From NCBI RefSeq assembly GCF_024362385.1, contig NZ_CP101466.1, positions 2,852,001 to 2,916,000 on the forward strand: DNA of 64,000 nt, given 5' to 3'. Made by a program: the position numbers and the translations under genes. The notes under the pieces are model-generated. The model saw nothing but the letters and a program-made list of their open reading frames with translations, had not been told where the DNA came from and did not search any database. This document shows, piece after piece, positions 33,543 through 45,966 of the stretch. Within the stretch, counting starts at the first letter, position 1. Every line of letters starts with the position of its first letter. The stretch is from Arthrobacter sp. DNA4. Lineage in GTDB: Bacteria > Actinomycetota > Actinomycetes > Actinomycetales > Micrococcaceae.

Positions 33543-36125
33543 TCAGGTCACTAATTTGCGGACCAGGCGGGCGCCCTGTGCAAGGGAAAGCCCCGGCAGG
33601 TAGGCGCGCGTCAGCGCCCTCCCGATGGCAGGCAGGTGCAGCGGGTCCTGGTAGTACAGGTACAGGGCCCGGTACTCGGGCTTGAACCGGGATTTGAAGG
33701 CTGCCAGGGAGCGGAAGCCATAGACGGGCTCAAGCGCGTGCCCCACCAGGTCCAGGATCCTTACGAGGTTCTGCGCGCCCTCGTCGGCCGCGGCTGCGTC
33801 TTCCTCCCTTTCGGCGTCCCCTGCTGCGTCCCCTTGGGCTGCATCCTCCGGACGGCTCGCCAGGGGCGAGCCGGACAGCGAGATCATGTCCACGGAATCG
33901 CGCAGCTCAAGGACAGCCGAGGCGATCAGGAACTCCATGACGCCGGGAAAGCCCTCACTGCCCCTGCGCATAACGTCCAGCGTCCGGCTGACCAGCCGCC
34001 CGCCGTCGTACACCGGAAGCCAGCTGGTCACGCCGTGGACCGCACCGTTGCCGTCCACGGCCAGGCAGCAGAGGACTTCCTCGTCATCGAGTTCGTCCAC
34101 TCCCCCAAGCGTGAAGCCCATTTCGGGAACGGATTTGCTTACCGCCCATTCCTCGGACACTTCGTTCAACCGGGACCGTAGTGCGGCCGTCAGCGAATGG
34201 TATGAGCCCCAGACCGCGTGCACCCCCAGCTTGGCGGCACGGTTCAGGGCCGTCCTGACGTTCTGCCATTCCTTTCCCTTGAACTCCAGCTGGTCCAGCG
34301 CAAGACGCGTCTCCTGGGCCACGGCCACCCGGGAGAAGCCACGTTCCCTGAGCGCCGGCCACAGCGTGTCGTCGCAGGAATACAGCGCGGGGATCAGCGC
34401 CTGGCTGCGGCAGTAGTCCAGGAAACCCTCCGTCACGCGCTGCTCCGCCTTGCGCTCCCCAAAGGCGCCGCCCAGGGTCAGTGCCACCGTCCCGTGCTGC
34501 TGGAAGGCCATGGCACCCGCCCCGTCCGGGCTGAACCAGTACGTGTTGGGCTCCCACAGCGCCATCCAGGACAGCGGGCCGCCGCCCTGGTGGAGCAGCT
34601 GCCGCGCGCGGTCGCGGTCCTGCTTACCGAAGTTCAGGCCGTGGTGCCGGCTCACGAGTACCCACCACACGGCCACCAGGGCCACGAGCCAGAAGATTGG
34701 CCCCGAGTAGGCGAACAGGAGGGCTTCGGCGCTGTCCTGTTCCGGGAAGACCCGGCGGAAATGCTGGGGTATGGGCACCGGAACATACTGCCGGGCCAAC
34801 TCCGCGAAAAGGCCCAGCAGCCCGCCGTCGCGGGCCAGGCCGCCGGACGAGAACCAGGCCACGGTGTAGGAACTGGCCAGGACAAGCCATGTTCCGCAGA
34901 CCACGGCCCCGAGGGTGCGCCGGGCACCCGGCCGGGTCTGCACGCGGAACTGGCGGCGGTTCAGCCACAGGACCACCGCAAGCAGCAGGGGAACAACCAC
35001 GAGTGGAAGGACGTGGGCGAAGGCCGAGGACAGCGGCGTTGCATGCGTGCCCTGGAGGCGCGAGGGAACCAGGGCGAACAGGGCCAGGTAGACCGCTGCC
35101 AGCGCCGTGACAGCCAGCTGGATGGCCAAGGCGATGTTAAGCGCGAGCCGGCGGCCCCGGCGCATGCCGTCCGCGCAGATCAGCAGCAGGATGACCGGCA
35201 CCACTGCCAGCGCCAGGCCGAACGGTCCGGCGAATCCTGCCCTGCCTGTTTCGAGGCAGGAGGCATCAACGGTGGCGCCACAGTTGAACACGAGCTGGCT
35301 GAGCGTGGGCATCGGACTCAGCACGACGTCCCGCAGGAGTGCCAGCGGGCCGGTGGGTGCGCGGGTGATTCCCGTCAGGATGGGGCCCACGGCAAAGACG
35401 GCAACGGTGAGGGCCAGGAGGTTCCTGGTCTCGCGGCCGGTGGACCGGTGGCGATGGAGCCGTCCCTGGTCCCCCTGGATCCACCAGCCTGCCAGGAGGC
35501 CAAGAAGGGCACCGATGAGCCCAATAATGGTCTCGGCGTGACCTACGTAGAGGACCAGCAGGATCGAGATGGACAGCACCACGGTACGGAGCCGTCGCTG
35601 CCACAGCAGCGTGATCCGCGCACTGGCGGCAAGGCCCGCCGTCAGCACCGGCGCATAGGGCCCGATGAGGCTGTCATTCACCATTTTGTCCAGCCAGCCG
35701 TCCCCCACGTACCCCGCCAGCTGGGTCACCAGGAGGAACACCGTGACGGCGGCAAACTGCCCGCCAAAGAAGAGTCCGACGGCGGCACGCCGGCCCAGCT
35801 TGCGCTCGGCGAGTCCGAGCAGCAGGACAATCATCAGCGACGCGGTGAGGTAGGCCAGCGGGTTTGTGGCGAAGAACAGGCTGGTGAAGAGCGACCACCA
35901 CTGCCCCTCGCGCAGGCCAGGCCCGCTGACGGACGCCAGCCCCAGGAGTTGCTCGGGCGGTCCATCCAGGAAGCTCCCGGTCAGTGCGGCGGCCGCCAGG
36001 AAGGCAACCACCACGCCAAGTGTGAAGGGCATCGATTTCAGCGTGCCCAGTGCCTGCTGGACGGCCGGGCGCCCGACGGCGGCCCACATCAGGACGACGG
36101 TACGGTCCGGTTTCCTGGTGCTCAC
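33543..36125 (-). CDS. MprF-like lipid aminoacyltransferase with DUF2156 domain
   Basis: The 860-residue protein has a multi-helix membrane half (residues 1 to about 480) with a rhomboid-like segment near the start. A cytoplasmic DUF2156 domain follows (from LSWMALWEPNTYWF to the end) that in MprF-type enzymes transfers an amino acid from aminoacyl-tRNA to phosphatidylglycerol. The charged insertion near residues 760-790 is rich in Asp/Glu/Ala. The GTG start at 36125 overlaps the esterase stop as GTGA. It closes the atp-linked run. The amino acid used cannot be told from sequence. Confidence 0.86.
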   Translation of the reverse strand: MSTRKPDRTVVLMWAAVGRPAVQQALGTLKSMPFTLGVVVAFLAAAALTGSFLDGPPEQLLGLASVSGPGLREGQWWSLFTSLFFATNPLAYLTASLMIVLLLGLAERKLGRRAAVGLFFGGQFAAVTVFLLVTQLAGYVGDGWLDKMVNDSLIGPYAPVLTAGLAASARITLLWQRRLRTVVLSISILLVLYVGHAETIIGLIGALLGLLAGWWIQGDQGRLHRHRSTGRETRNLLALTVAVFAVGPILTGITRAPTGPLALLRDVVLSPMPTLSQLVFNCGATVDASCLETGRAGFAGPFGLALAVVPVILLLICADGMRRGRRLALNIALAIQLAVTALAAVYLALFALVPSRLQGTHATPLSSAFAHVLPLVVVPLLLAVVLWLNRRQFRVQTRPGARRTLGAVVCGTWLVLASSYTVAWFSSGGLARDGGLLGLFAELARQYVPVPIPQHFRRVFPEQDSAEALLFAYSGPIFWLVALVAVWWVLVSRHHGLNFGKQDRDRARQLLHQGGGPLSWMALWEPNTYWFSPDGAGAMAFQQHGTVALTLGGAFGERKAEQRVTEGFLDYCRSQALIPALYSCDDTLWPALRERGFSRVAVAQETRLALDQLEFKGKEWQNVRTALNRAAKLGVHAVWGSYHSLTAALRSRLNEVSEEWAVSKSVPEMGFTLGGVDELDDEEVLCCLAVDGNGAVHGVTSWLPVYDGGRLVSRTLDVMRRGSEGFPGVMEFLIASAVLELRDSVDMISLSGSPLASRPEDAAQGDAAGDAEREEDAAAADEGAQNLVRILDLVGHALEPVYGFRSLAAFKSRFKPEYRALYLYYQDPLHLPAIGRALTRAYLPGLSLAQGARLVRKLVT

Positions 36126-37450
36126 CACTGCAGGCCCCATTGGCTGCCCAGGAACTGCAGTGCGTCCGCAAAGCGCTTGGACGAGGTATCCCAGGAGTGA
36201 CCGGTGTGCTCCACCTCGTGTGCCTGCACGGTGAAGCCCGCGTTCTCTGCCGCAGCGGCCAGTGTCCGGAGGTTCCCCACGAACTCCGGATCGTTTTGGC
36301 CTGCCGTAAGGTACATGCCACTGGACTCGAACCGTTGGTGTTTCATGATCTCCAGTGGAGTCTGCTTGGTGAATTCTTCGGGGTTTCCAGGAAAGGCGGC
36401 GTCGATGGTCTTCTGCCGTTCCTTGGCAATGGCGGGTTCGGCCTCGCTGGAAAATGCCAGCACGTCCGCGTAGATGTCCGGATGCCGTGTTCCCATCTGC
36501 ACTGCGCAGGTGCCGCCGAAGGAGAACCCGCCCACGGCCCAGTGGCTGTGGTTGGTGTCCACCGCCAGGGTGGAACTGATCCAGCGGGGCACGTCCTGGG
36601 ACAGGTAGGTGTCTGCCTTGGCGATGCGGCTGTCCATGCACATGGTGTTTGCGGACTGCGATCCGTTCGGGTCCGGGATGACCACCACGGGGGCCACCCC
36701 GCCGTGTGCGGCGGCGAATGAATCCATATGGCCGCGGATTGCGCCACCGGTGAGCCAGTCCGCCGGGCCGCCGGGCTGCCCGGCCACCAGTACCAGCACG
36801 GGCAGCGCCGGCCTGTTGGCAGCAAAATAGGCAGGGGGAAGGTAGATGAAGGCATCCCGCGTGGCCATTCCCGAGGCTGTTCCCGGGATAGCGGACTTCC
36901 GCAGCTCGCCTCCGGCCGGCAACTCCCCCTCGGGCTTCCAGCCCTGGAGCGGGACACCGTCAGATTCGCCGGCGTGCCGCATGACGTCCTGCTCGAGGAC
37001 CGGTATCCGGGCCAGGGCCGTTCCCAAAAGGTCGCTTACCGTCCTGTTCAGGCCAAAGTAGGCGTTGATCTGGATTGCTGAGAGCAGTACCACCAGCAGC
37101 GCGGCGAGGATTCCGGCCCCGCGTCCGCGCCAGCCCGTCCTGGACAGGCGGAGCAGGCCCAGGAGGACTGCCGCCACTCCGGGGACCAGCCACAGCAGTA
37201 CCGGATTCGGCAGGTCCTCCGGGAAAACAGTGAAGACATTGATGAGGGCCCAGTGCACCGTGGCCACCAGCGCGAACGCGGCGGCGGCAGCAAGGAGGAT
37301 GCGCAGCGCCCAAGTCCGGGCCCGGTGCACGGAAGTCATGGAGGCACGCCGGGGCGGCACCAGGAGATAGGCTGCGCCGCCAACTCCCAATACCAGGACG
37401 GTTCCATACAGTGGTCCGTCCGTGAGCCGGATGTCTGAAAACCAGTCCAC
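36122..37450 (-). CDS. Membrane-anchored esterase (alpha/beta hydrolase)
   Basis: The 442-residue protein has four N-terminal hydrophobic helices (about residues 12-165) and a C-terminal esterase domain of the putative-esterase/mycolyltransferase type. The nucleophile Ser lies in GGFSFGG near residue 305, and the late His in HTGHSWD near residue 420. The domain should face outside. It overlaps the lipid aminoacyltransferase gene, which resembles the corynebacterial pair in which a hydrolase removes amino acids from aminoacylated lipids; that parallel is an inference. The start is a GTG. Confidence 0.85.
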   Translation of the reverse strand: MDWFSDIRLTDGPLYGTVLVLGVGGAAYLLVPPRRASMTSVHRARTWALRILLAAAAAFALVATVHWALINVFTVFPEDLPNPVLLWLVPGVAAVLLGLLRLSRTGWRGRGAGILAALLVVLLSAIQINAYFGLNRTVSDLLGTALARIPVLEQDVMRHAGESDGVPLQGWKPEGELPAGGELRKSAIPGTASGMATRDAFIYLPPAYFAANRPALPVLVLVAGQPGGPADWLTGGAIRGHMDSFAAAHGGVAPVVVIPDPNGSQSANTMCMDSRIAKADTYLSQDVPRWISSTLAVDTNHSHWAVGGFSFGGTCAVQMGTRHPDIYADVLAFSSEAEPAIAKERQKTIDAAFPGNPEEFTKQTPLEIMKHQRFESSGMYLTAGQNDPEFVGNLRTLAAAAENAGFTVQAHEVEHTGHSWDTSSKRFADALQFLGSQWGLQW

Positions 37451-37455
37451 GCCGG

Positions 37456-37887
37456 CTAGCGCCAGGTCCCCACGCCGATGACCGGACCCGCTTCCAGCCA
37501 GGAGGAAAGACCCGTGTAGGCGTCGAATTTCATGGCGAAGTGGAGGTCCTGCCCCTCGTACCGGAGTTCGACGATCACCACATCCGGCTGAACCTTGACG
37601 GCTTCAGCTTCGGTGGGTTTCCTGCGCCCCAGGAGCTCCAGGGAGCTGCGTTTGAAGGTGTACTTGGGCCGGACGCTCAAGGAGATGAGCCTGAACCATT
37701 CAAGGTCGTTGTCCTGATAACGACAAACCCCCATCTGCCAGCTGTTTCCAGCTACGCAAATGGAGGCGTCCACCGTGCCGAGGGCACGCCGCAGGTTGAA
37801 GCGGCGCACCCCCGAAAGGCACAGTGCAAAGATCAGCAATCCGAACGCGATTGCCAGTGCGATGAACGAAATACCCGGTGCGTCCAT
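37456..37887 (-). CDS. DUF2550 domain-containing membrane protein
   Basis: The 143-residue protein has one N-terminal membrane helix (ISFIALAIAFGLLIFALCL) followed by a beta-rich cytoplasmic or external domain starting VRRFNLRRALGTVDASIC. It matches DUF2550, which is encoded directly after atpC in actinobacteria (Rv1312 in M. tuberculosis). Function is unknown, but the conserved position suggests a link to the ATP synthase or membrane. The ATG at 37887 lies 10 bp after the atpC stop. It is followed closely by the esterase gene. Confidence 0.84.
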   Translation of the reverse strand: MDAPGISFIALAIAFGLLIFALCLSGVRRFNLRRALGTVDASICVAGNSWQMGVCRYQDNDLEWFRLISLSVRPKYTFKRSSLELLGRRKPTEAEAVKVQPDVVIVELRYEGQDLHFAMKFDAYTGLSSWLEAGPVIGVGTWR

Positions 37888-37897
37888 CAAGGTCGTG

Positions 37898-38182
37898 CTA
37901 GCGGATCCCAGCGGTAGCCGAGCCGCCCAGCTGGGCGTTGTCAGCAACGATAACCACGCGGTTGTTGTCAACGGAGAAGAATCCACCGTCCACATCTACC
38001 GCAATACGGTCCCCGGATACCGGCTGGATTGCCAGTTCACCCTCGGCCAGGATCGCCAGCAGGGGCGAGTGGCCGGGCAGGATTCCGATTTCACCATCGC
38101 TGGTGCGGGCCTTGACCATCTTGGCCGCTCCGGACCACACAAAGTGGTCCGCTGCGACAATCTCAACCTCAAGCTCAGCCAT
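37898..38182 (-). CDS. atpC: F0F1 ATP synthase subunit epsilon
   Basis: The 94-residue epsilon subunit (central stalk, regulatory) is short, as in actinobacteria, and consists mainly of the beta-sandwich domain. It opens with MAELEVEIVAADHFVWSGAA and contains GEIGILPGHSPLLAIL; the long C-terminal helical pair found in E. coli is absent. The gene follows atpD with 1 bp between, in the conserved atp order. Confidence 0.96.
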   Translation of the reverse strand: MAELEVEIVAADHFVWSGAAKMVKARTSDGEIGILPGHSPLLAILAEGELAIQPVSGDRIAVDVDGGFFSVDNNRVVIVADNAQLGGSATAGIR

Positions 38183-38183
38183 A

Positions 38184-40611
<2,428 letters not shown>

Positions 40612-40683
40612 ACTTATCCTTTCCTAACATTCCGTAGCCGGGTGTGCCGGACCCTGGGGCCCGGCACACCCGGCGATGCGGAA

Positions 40684-42321
40684 CTAGCGCTTCTGCTTGA
40701 CGATCTTTTCCTGGTCGACTTCGCCCTCGGAGATAGCGTCATGCTCCTCGTGGCCGGCGCCTACCAGGTGGTTGTCACCCTCGCCGAAGAAGCCCTTCTT
40801 GAAGTCCACGATTGAGGACTTCAGAGCGGCAACGGTGTCATCGTCCAGTACGTTGGTCTGGGCCAGCGTGGTCAGGATCGAGGACTTGTGGCGGAGGTGC
40901 TCCAGGAACTCGGCTTCAAAGCGGCTGATGTCCTCGACCGGGACGTCATCCAGGTAACCGTTGGTGCCGGCCCAGATGGACACAACCTGGTCCTCGACCG
41001 GGAACGGCGAGTACTGGCCCTGCTTGAGCAGTTCCATCAGGCGGGCGCCACGGGTCAGCTGCTGGCGGGACGCTGCATCCAGGTCGGATGCGAACATCGC
41101 GAACGCCTGCATGTCGCGGTACTGGGCAAGGTCCAGCTTCAAGGTACCGGAGACCTTCTTCATGGACTTCACCTGGGCGGCACCGCCAACGCGGGACACC
41201 GAGACACCCACGTCAACAGCGGGGCGCTGGTTGGCGTTGAAGAGGTCCGACTGCAGGAAGATCTGGCCGTCGGTGATGGAGATGACGTTGGTCGGGATGT
41301 AGGCGGACACGTCGTTCGCCTTGGTCTCGATCAACGGCAGGCCCGTCATGGAACCGGCACCGAGCTCGTCGGAGAGCTTGGCGCAACGCTCCAGAAGGCG
41401 GGAGTGCAGGTAGAAGACATCGCCCGGGTAGGCTTCGCGTCCCGGCGGGCGGCGGAGCAACAGCGACACGGCGCGGTATGCCTCGGCCTGCTTGGACAGG
41501 TCATCGAACACGATCAGGACGTGCTTGCCGCCGTACATCCAGTGCTGGCCAATGGCCGAGCCCGCGTACGGTGCCAGGTACTTGAAGCCTGCGGGGTCGG
41601 ACGCGGGAGAGGCCACAATGGTGGTGTACTCAAGCGCGCCGTTGTCCTCGAGGGTCTGGCGGATGGCGGCGATGGTGGACGCCTTCTGGCCAATGGCGAC
41701 GTAGATGCAGCGGACCTGCTTGGTGACATCGCCCGAAGCCCAGTTGGCCTTCTGGTTGATGATCGTGTCGATCGCGATGGCGGACTTGCCGGTCTGGCGG
41801 TCGCCGATGATCAGCTGGCGCTGGCCGCGGCCGATCGGGATCATCGCGTCGATGGCCTTCAGGCCGGTCTGCATCGGTTCGTGAACCGACTTGCGCTGGG
41901 TCACGCCGGGCGCCTGAAGTTCCAGGGCACGGGTGGTCTCAGCCTTGATCTCGCCCAGGTCGTCCATGGGCTGGCCCAAGGGGTCAACCACGCGGCCGAG
42001 GAAGGCGTCGCCAACCGGAACGGACAGAACCTGCCCGGTCCGGTGCACTTCCTGGCCTTCCTCGATGCCCTGGAAGTCACCGAGGATAATGACACCGATC
42101 TCGCGGACGTCAAGGTTCTGGGCCAGGCCCAGCGTGCCGTCTTCGAAGCGAAGAAGCTCGTTCGCCATGACCGAGGGAAGGCCCTCAACACGGGCGATGC
42201 CGTCACCTGCGGTCGTTACACGGCCAACCTCTACGCGCTCTGCGTTTCCGGGTTCGTAGGACGCCGCGAACTCGTTCAACGCATTACGGACGTCGTCGGC
42301 GTTGATGGTCAATTCGGCCAT
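40684..42321 (-). CDS. atpA: F0F1 ATP synthase subunit alpha
   Basis: The 545-residue alpha subunit carries the non-catalytic nucleotide site with P-loop GDRQTGKS near residue 173, the [13 protein letters not shown] strand and the arginine-finger region. A C-terminal extension of about 30 charged residues (ending [12 protein letters not shown]) is characteristic of actinobacterial alpha subunits. It sits between atpH and atpG in the standard order. Confidence 0.98.
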   Translation of the reverse strand: MAELTINADDVRNALNEFAASYEPGNAERVEVGRVTTAGDGIARVEGLPSVMANELLRFEDGTLGLAQNLDVREIGVIILGDFQGIEEGQEVHRTGQVLSVPVGDAFLGRVVDPLGQPMDDLGEIKAETTRALELQAPGVTQRKSVHEPMQTGLKAIDAMIPIGRGQRQLIIGDRQTGKSAIAIDTIINQKANWASGDVTKQVRCIYVAIGQKASTIAAIRQTLEDNGALEYTTIVASPASDPAGFKYLAPYAGSAIGQHWMYGGKHVLIVFDDLSKQAEAYRAVSLLLRRPPGREAYPGDVFYLHSRLLERCAKLSDELGAGSMTGLPLIETKANDVSAYIPTNVISITDGQIFLQSDLFNANQRPAVDVGVSVSRVGGAAQVKSMKKVSGTLKLDLAQYRDMQAFAMFASDLDAASRQQLTRGARLMELLKQGQYSPFPVEDQVVSIWAGTNGYLDDVPVEDISRFEAEFLEHLRHKSSILTTLAQTNVLDDDTVAALKSSIVDFKKGFFGEGDNHLVGAGHEEHDAISEGEVDQEKIVKQKR

Positions 42322-42399
42322 CTGCAGTCCCTGCTCTCCTGTTTGTGATCACCGCAAACGGTGACCGGGGTTTCTATCAGTTTGGTTGTGCTTGTCCGG

Positions 42400-43226
42400 C
42401 TAGCCGGTCAGCTGGCGTTGCAGTTCGCCCAGCCGGGAAAGGACGGAAGCGTCGAGCACTTCGTCTCCCACCTGGACGCGGATTCCGCCAATGAGCGACG
42501 GGTCAACGTTGACGTTGACCTTCAGTTCCCGCCCGTACAGGGCATTCAGGCCCGCCTGGAGGCGTGACTGCTGCGTCTGCGACAAGGGCCGGGTTACGCT
42601 GACCGTTGCAATCCAGCGCTGCTGCCGCTTGGCCGCCAGTTCGGCGAACCGCTCCACAAGCCTGGTGGGCTTGATTCCGCGTGGCTGGCTGACTGCCTGC
42701 GTAATGAGGACTTTTGCTTCCTCACTGACGCCGGGCACCAGCCTCTCTGCAAGGGCAGCCTTCGCGGCGGAGCTTGCCTGCGGTTCGGACAGAGCACGTT
42801 GTACCTCGTGGTTGGAGGCAACAGCCTGGTTGAAGGAAAACAGGTCGTTTTCCAGCTCCTCCAGGCCAGTGATTCCGGAGGCAGAAACGGCCGACTTGTT
42901 TTCAGCAACGGAAATGACCACCGTTGCGGCAAGAGTCTCGAGTGCATCGCCGATGTCACGCGCCGATGCCCAGCGTGAGCTGGCCAGACCGGCCGCGATC
43001 TCAGCAGCATCAGCGGAGACTTTTCCGCCAACCAGCTGCCTCACCAGCGCCGACTTTTCGTCACCGCTGCGGGAGGGGTCAGTCAGGGCACGGCGCAAGC
43101 CAGCCGAGCTGTCCACCATTCCCAGAATTCCGAAGAGTTCCTTTGCCAGCTGCAGCGACGCCGTGGGAAGCTTCGCTTCCAAAGCGCCAAGGGCTGTTGC
43201 CAGCGATTCGCTCGATACGCCTGCCA

Positions 43227-43227
<1 letters not shown>
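42400..43227 (-). CDS. atpH: F0F1 ATP synthase subunit delta
   Basis: This 275-residue stator subunit links F1 to the b-subunit. It is longer than the typical 180 residues, as usual for actinobacteria. The N-terminal helical domain starts with MAGVSSESLATALGALEAKL, and the conserved C-terminal GIRVQVGDEVLDASVLSRLGEL is near the end. The stop of atpF overlaps its start by 1 bp. Confidence 0.96.
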
Positions 43228-43781
<554 letters not shown>

Positions 43782-43832
43782 TCACCCGTCCTTATCTACT
43801 CGGTTCTGAATGTTCGCTGAAGTTCTGAAGGT

Positions 43833-44051
43833 TTACTTGAGAACGAAAGCGAAGACCAGGCCCAGGATGGCGAGTGCTTCGGTCAGGGCCAGGCCAAGGA
43901 ATGCGATCGGCTGCAGGACGCGCTGGGCTTCCGGCTGGCGTGCAACGCCGTTGATGTAGGCAGCGAACACGAGACCCACACCGATACCACCGCCGATAGC
44001 CGAGAGGCCATAGCCGATGAGGTTGAGGGAGCCGTTGATGGAGCCTTCCAT
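43833..44051 (-). CDS. atpE: F0F1 ATP synthase subunit c
   Basis: The 72-residue ring subunit has two membrane helices with the conserved loop RQPEAQ between them, and the proton-carrying Glu58 in [11 protein letters not shown]. The sequence fits a proton rather than sodium ring. The ATG at 44051 is preceded by AAAGGAAA, a reasonable Shine-Dalgarno. Confidence 0.98.
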   Translation of the reverse strand: MEGSINGSLNLIGYGLSAIGGGIGVGLVFAAYINGVARQPEAQRVLQPIAFLGLALTEALAILGLVFAFVLK

Positions 44052-44160
44052 TTTTTTTCCTTTCAAGATGCCACTTGTGTGGCAGGTTGTTTGGGTTGCT
44101 TCATCCCCGCGAGGGGAAGACTGTGGTGTGCCGCCGGAGCGTGCTGCCCGGCCGGTGAGC

Positions 44161-44961
44161 CTAGTGGCTGTCGGCGTGCAGTGCGCCTTCGATGTAGATC
44201 GCGGTCAGCAGCGTAAAGACGTAGGCCTGCAGGACCATGATCAGGGCTTCAAGCATGTACATGGCAATGGCACCGGCAAGAACCAGGATTGAGGTTCCCT
44301 TCAGCAGGACGTTCTCCTGCATGATGAGGTACTCGATGCCGGAACCGGCGATCATCACGATCAGGTGGCCGGCGAGCATGGTCGCGAACAGACGGAGGCT
44401 GTGCGTGACGGGCCGGACAACGAAGTTGGAGATGATTTCGATCGGAATGACGATCGGCAGGATGTACCACGGCACGCCCGAGGGGACGGTGGCCAGCTTG
44501 AAGTACCGCAGGCCGTTCTTCTTGACGCCGATGGCGATCCAGGTGACGTAGACCAGGCCTGCCAGCACATACGCTCCACCCACGTGCGAGAACGTGGGGA
44601 GCTGGAACACCGGAATGGCGCCGTAGATGTTGTTGACCAGGATGAAGAAGAACAGGCTGAACAGCAGGGGGACGTACTTGATGAAGTCCCTGCCGCCGAT
44701 GATGTCCTTGGCAATGCCGTTGCGGACGAAGCCGTACGCGGCTTCGCCGGCGAACTGGAGCTTGCCGGGTACCAGCTGCTGCTTGCGTGCGGCGAGCACG
44801 AAGAAGACGGCGATAAAGACGACAGAGAGGAGGACCAGCAGCATCTGCTTGGAGAATCCTTCTGCGGCACCCCACGGCAGGATTGCCGGCAAATGCATTT
44901 CGTTAATACCAGGAGGAGTGAACTCTCCTGAATCTTGGGCCGGGAGCGCAAGCGCGATCAA
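44161..44961 (-). CDS. atpB: F0F1 ATP synthase subunit a
   Basis: The 266-residue membrane subunit forms the proton half-channels. The essential Arg is in [12 protein letters not shown], and the C-terminal helix [33 protein letters not shown] matches the family. It starts the F0 genes after the two small membrane proteins atpI and atpZ. Confidence 0.97.
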   Translation of the reverse strand: MIALALPAQDSGEFTPPGINEMHLPAILPWGAAEGFSKQMLLVLLSVVFIAVFFVLAARKQQLVPGKLQFAGEAAYGFVRNGIAKDIIGGRDFIKYVPLLFSLFFFILVNNIYGAIPVFQLPTFSHVGGAYVLAGLVYVTWIAIGVKKNGLRYFKLATVPSGVPWYILPIVIPIEIISNFVVRPVTHSLRLFATMLAGHLIVMIAGSGIEYLIMQENVLLKGTSILVLAGAIAMYMLEALIMVLQAYVFTLLTAIYIEGALHADSH

Positions 44962-45042
44962 CGCGTTTCCTCTCTGCAGTGTCCATCATTGGGCGTTGGG
45001 CGGGGTCCGGCAGCCTGACAGCCTGCTGTTCCCCCTGTGAAA

Positions 45043-45381
45043 TTATTTGGCATTATCTTCTCCGTCCTGGGACGGTGCGCTGGGAGCATGGCGCCCATCA
45101 GCATTTTTGCGGGAACTGGTGAGGCCATGCATGTGGGAAAGGTAGAAACCTCCGACGGCTCCAAGCAGAGCGCCTGCGAGCACAATCCAGCGCGTTCCCC
45201 ACAGATAATCCAGTCCCCACCCTATCAAACTCCAGACGATGATTCCGCCAATGATGTAGCTGAATACAGCCATTCCAGCGTTGTAGCCGCCATCGGTGGA
45301 TGCGTCGGAAGAAGCCGGCGTGGAGCCGTTGGAGCCGCGTTTGCCGTCGCCGTCGCCTGCGGTTTTTTTCGAATCACGCAT
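45043..45381 (-). CDS. AtpZ/AtpI-family small membrane protein
   Basis: The 112-residue protein has a low-complexity hydrophilic N-terminus (Gly/Ser/Asp), then two membrane helices, VFSYIIGGIIVWSLIGWGLDYLWG and WIVLAGALLGAVGGFYLSHM, and an Asp/Lys tail. This helical-hairpin pattern matches AtpZ/AtpI-like accessory proteins that help assemble or stabilise the c-ring. Its start overlaps the atpI stop by 8 bp. It precedes atpB. Confidence 0.8.
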   Translation of the reverse strand: MRDSKKTAGDGDGKRGSNGSTPASSDASTDGGYNAGMAVFSYIIGGIIVWSLIGWGLDYLWGTRWIVLAGALLGAVGGFYLSHMHGLTSSRKNADGRHAPSAPSQDGEDNAK

Positions 45382-45856
45382 CGGATGATCCCCTGTCTTC
45401 AGGATCGTTGTAGATCTGGAGGCGTGCCCTGCTGAAGCCGTGGATCTCCGCGGCCTGCCACAGGACGACGGCAACGACGGCACCGATGACGAACCAGCGG
45501 CCGTGCAGCCATTCCGGAGCCCCGATGACGAACAGGACAACGGCGAAGCCAACTACCTTGATGAAGTAGGTTGCTACGAACATCCCGATCGCACCCGAGG
45601 GGTTGCGGCGTCCCACGAAGTGCCCCACCAGCAGGCTGATGCCAAAGAAAAGCATCACCAGCAGGCCACCAAGGAAACTGGACACCGCCCCGGTTGCCCC
45701 GTTGAGGATTCCGGCCGGGATTGCGCACACCACAAGTCCGGCCGTCGCGGCAATCGAACTGCGCTTGAGCAGGTTCAGCCAGAGCGAACGGGTGGGACCG
45801 GACGTACCAACGGGTCCATTGCCGGAGGCAGGTCCGGACTCGGCGTTGGAGGTCAT
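45374..45856 (-). CDS. ATP synthase protein I (AtpI-like)
   Basis: The 160-residue protein has four hydrophobic helices (from SLWLNLLKRSSIAATAGLVV on) and a basic C-terminus. Its place between wecA and the F0 genes matches the AtpI/Rv1303 position in M. tuberculosis. AtpI helps c-ring assembly in other bacteria. The ATG at 45856 is chosen over 45880. The 3' end overlaps the AtpZ-like gene. Confidence 0.82.
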   Translation of the reverse strand: MTSNAESGPASGNGPVGTSGPTRSLWLNLLKRSSIAATAGLVVCAIPAGILNGATGAVSSFLGGLLVMLFFGISLLVGHFVGRRNPSGAIGMFVATYFIKVVGFAVVLFVIGAPEWLHGRWFVIGAVVAVVLWQAAEIHGFSRARLQIYNDPEDRGSSDA

Positions 45857-45966
45857 GCGATCCAATCGTCGGCACCACATGGCAGATCGCCAGGAGGCAG
45901 GGGGTGGAGTGGCAGCTTGGGCTGCCCCTAAATTCTACACGAGATAGAAATAATTCAGAACCGCCG

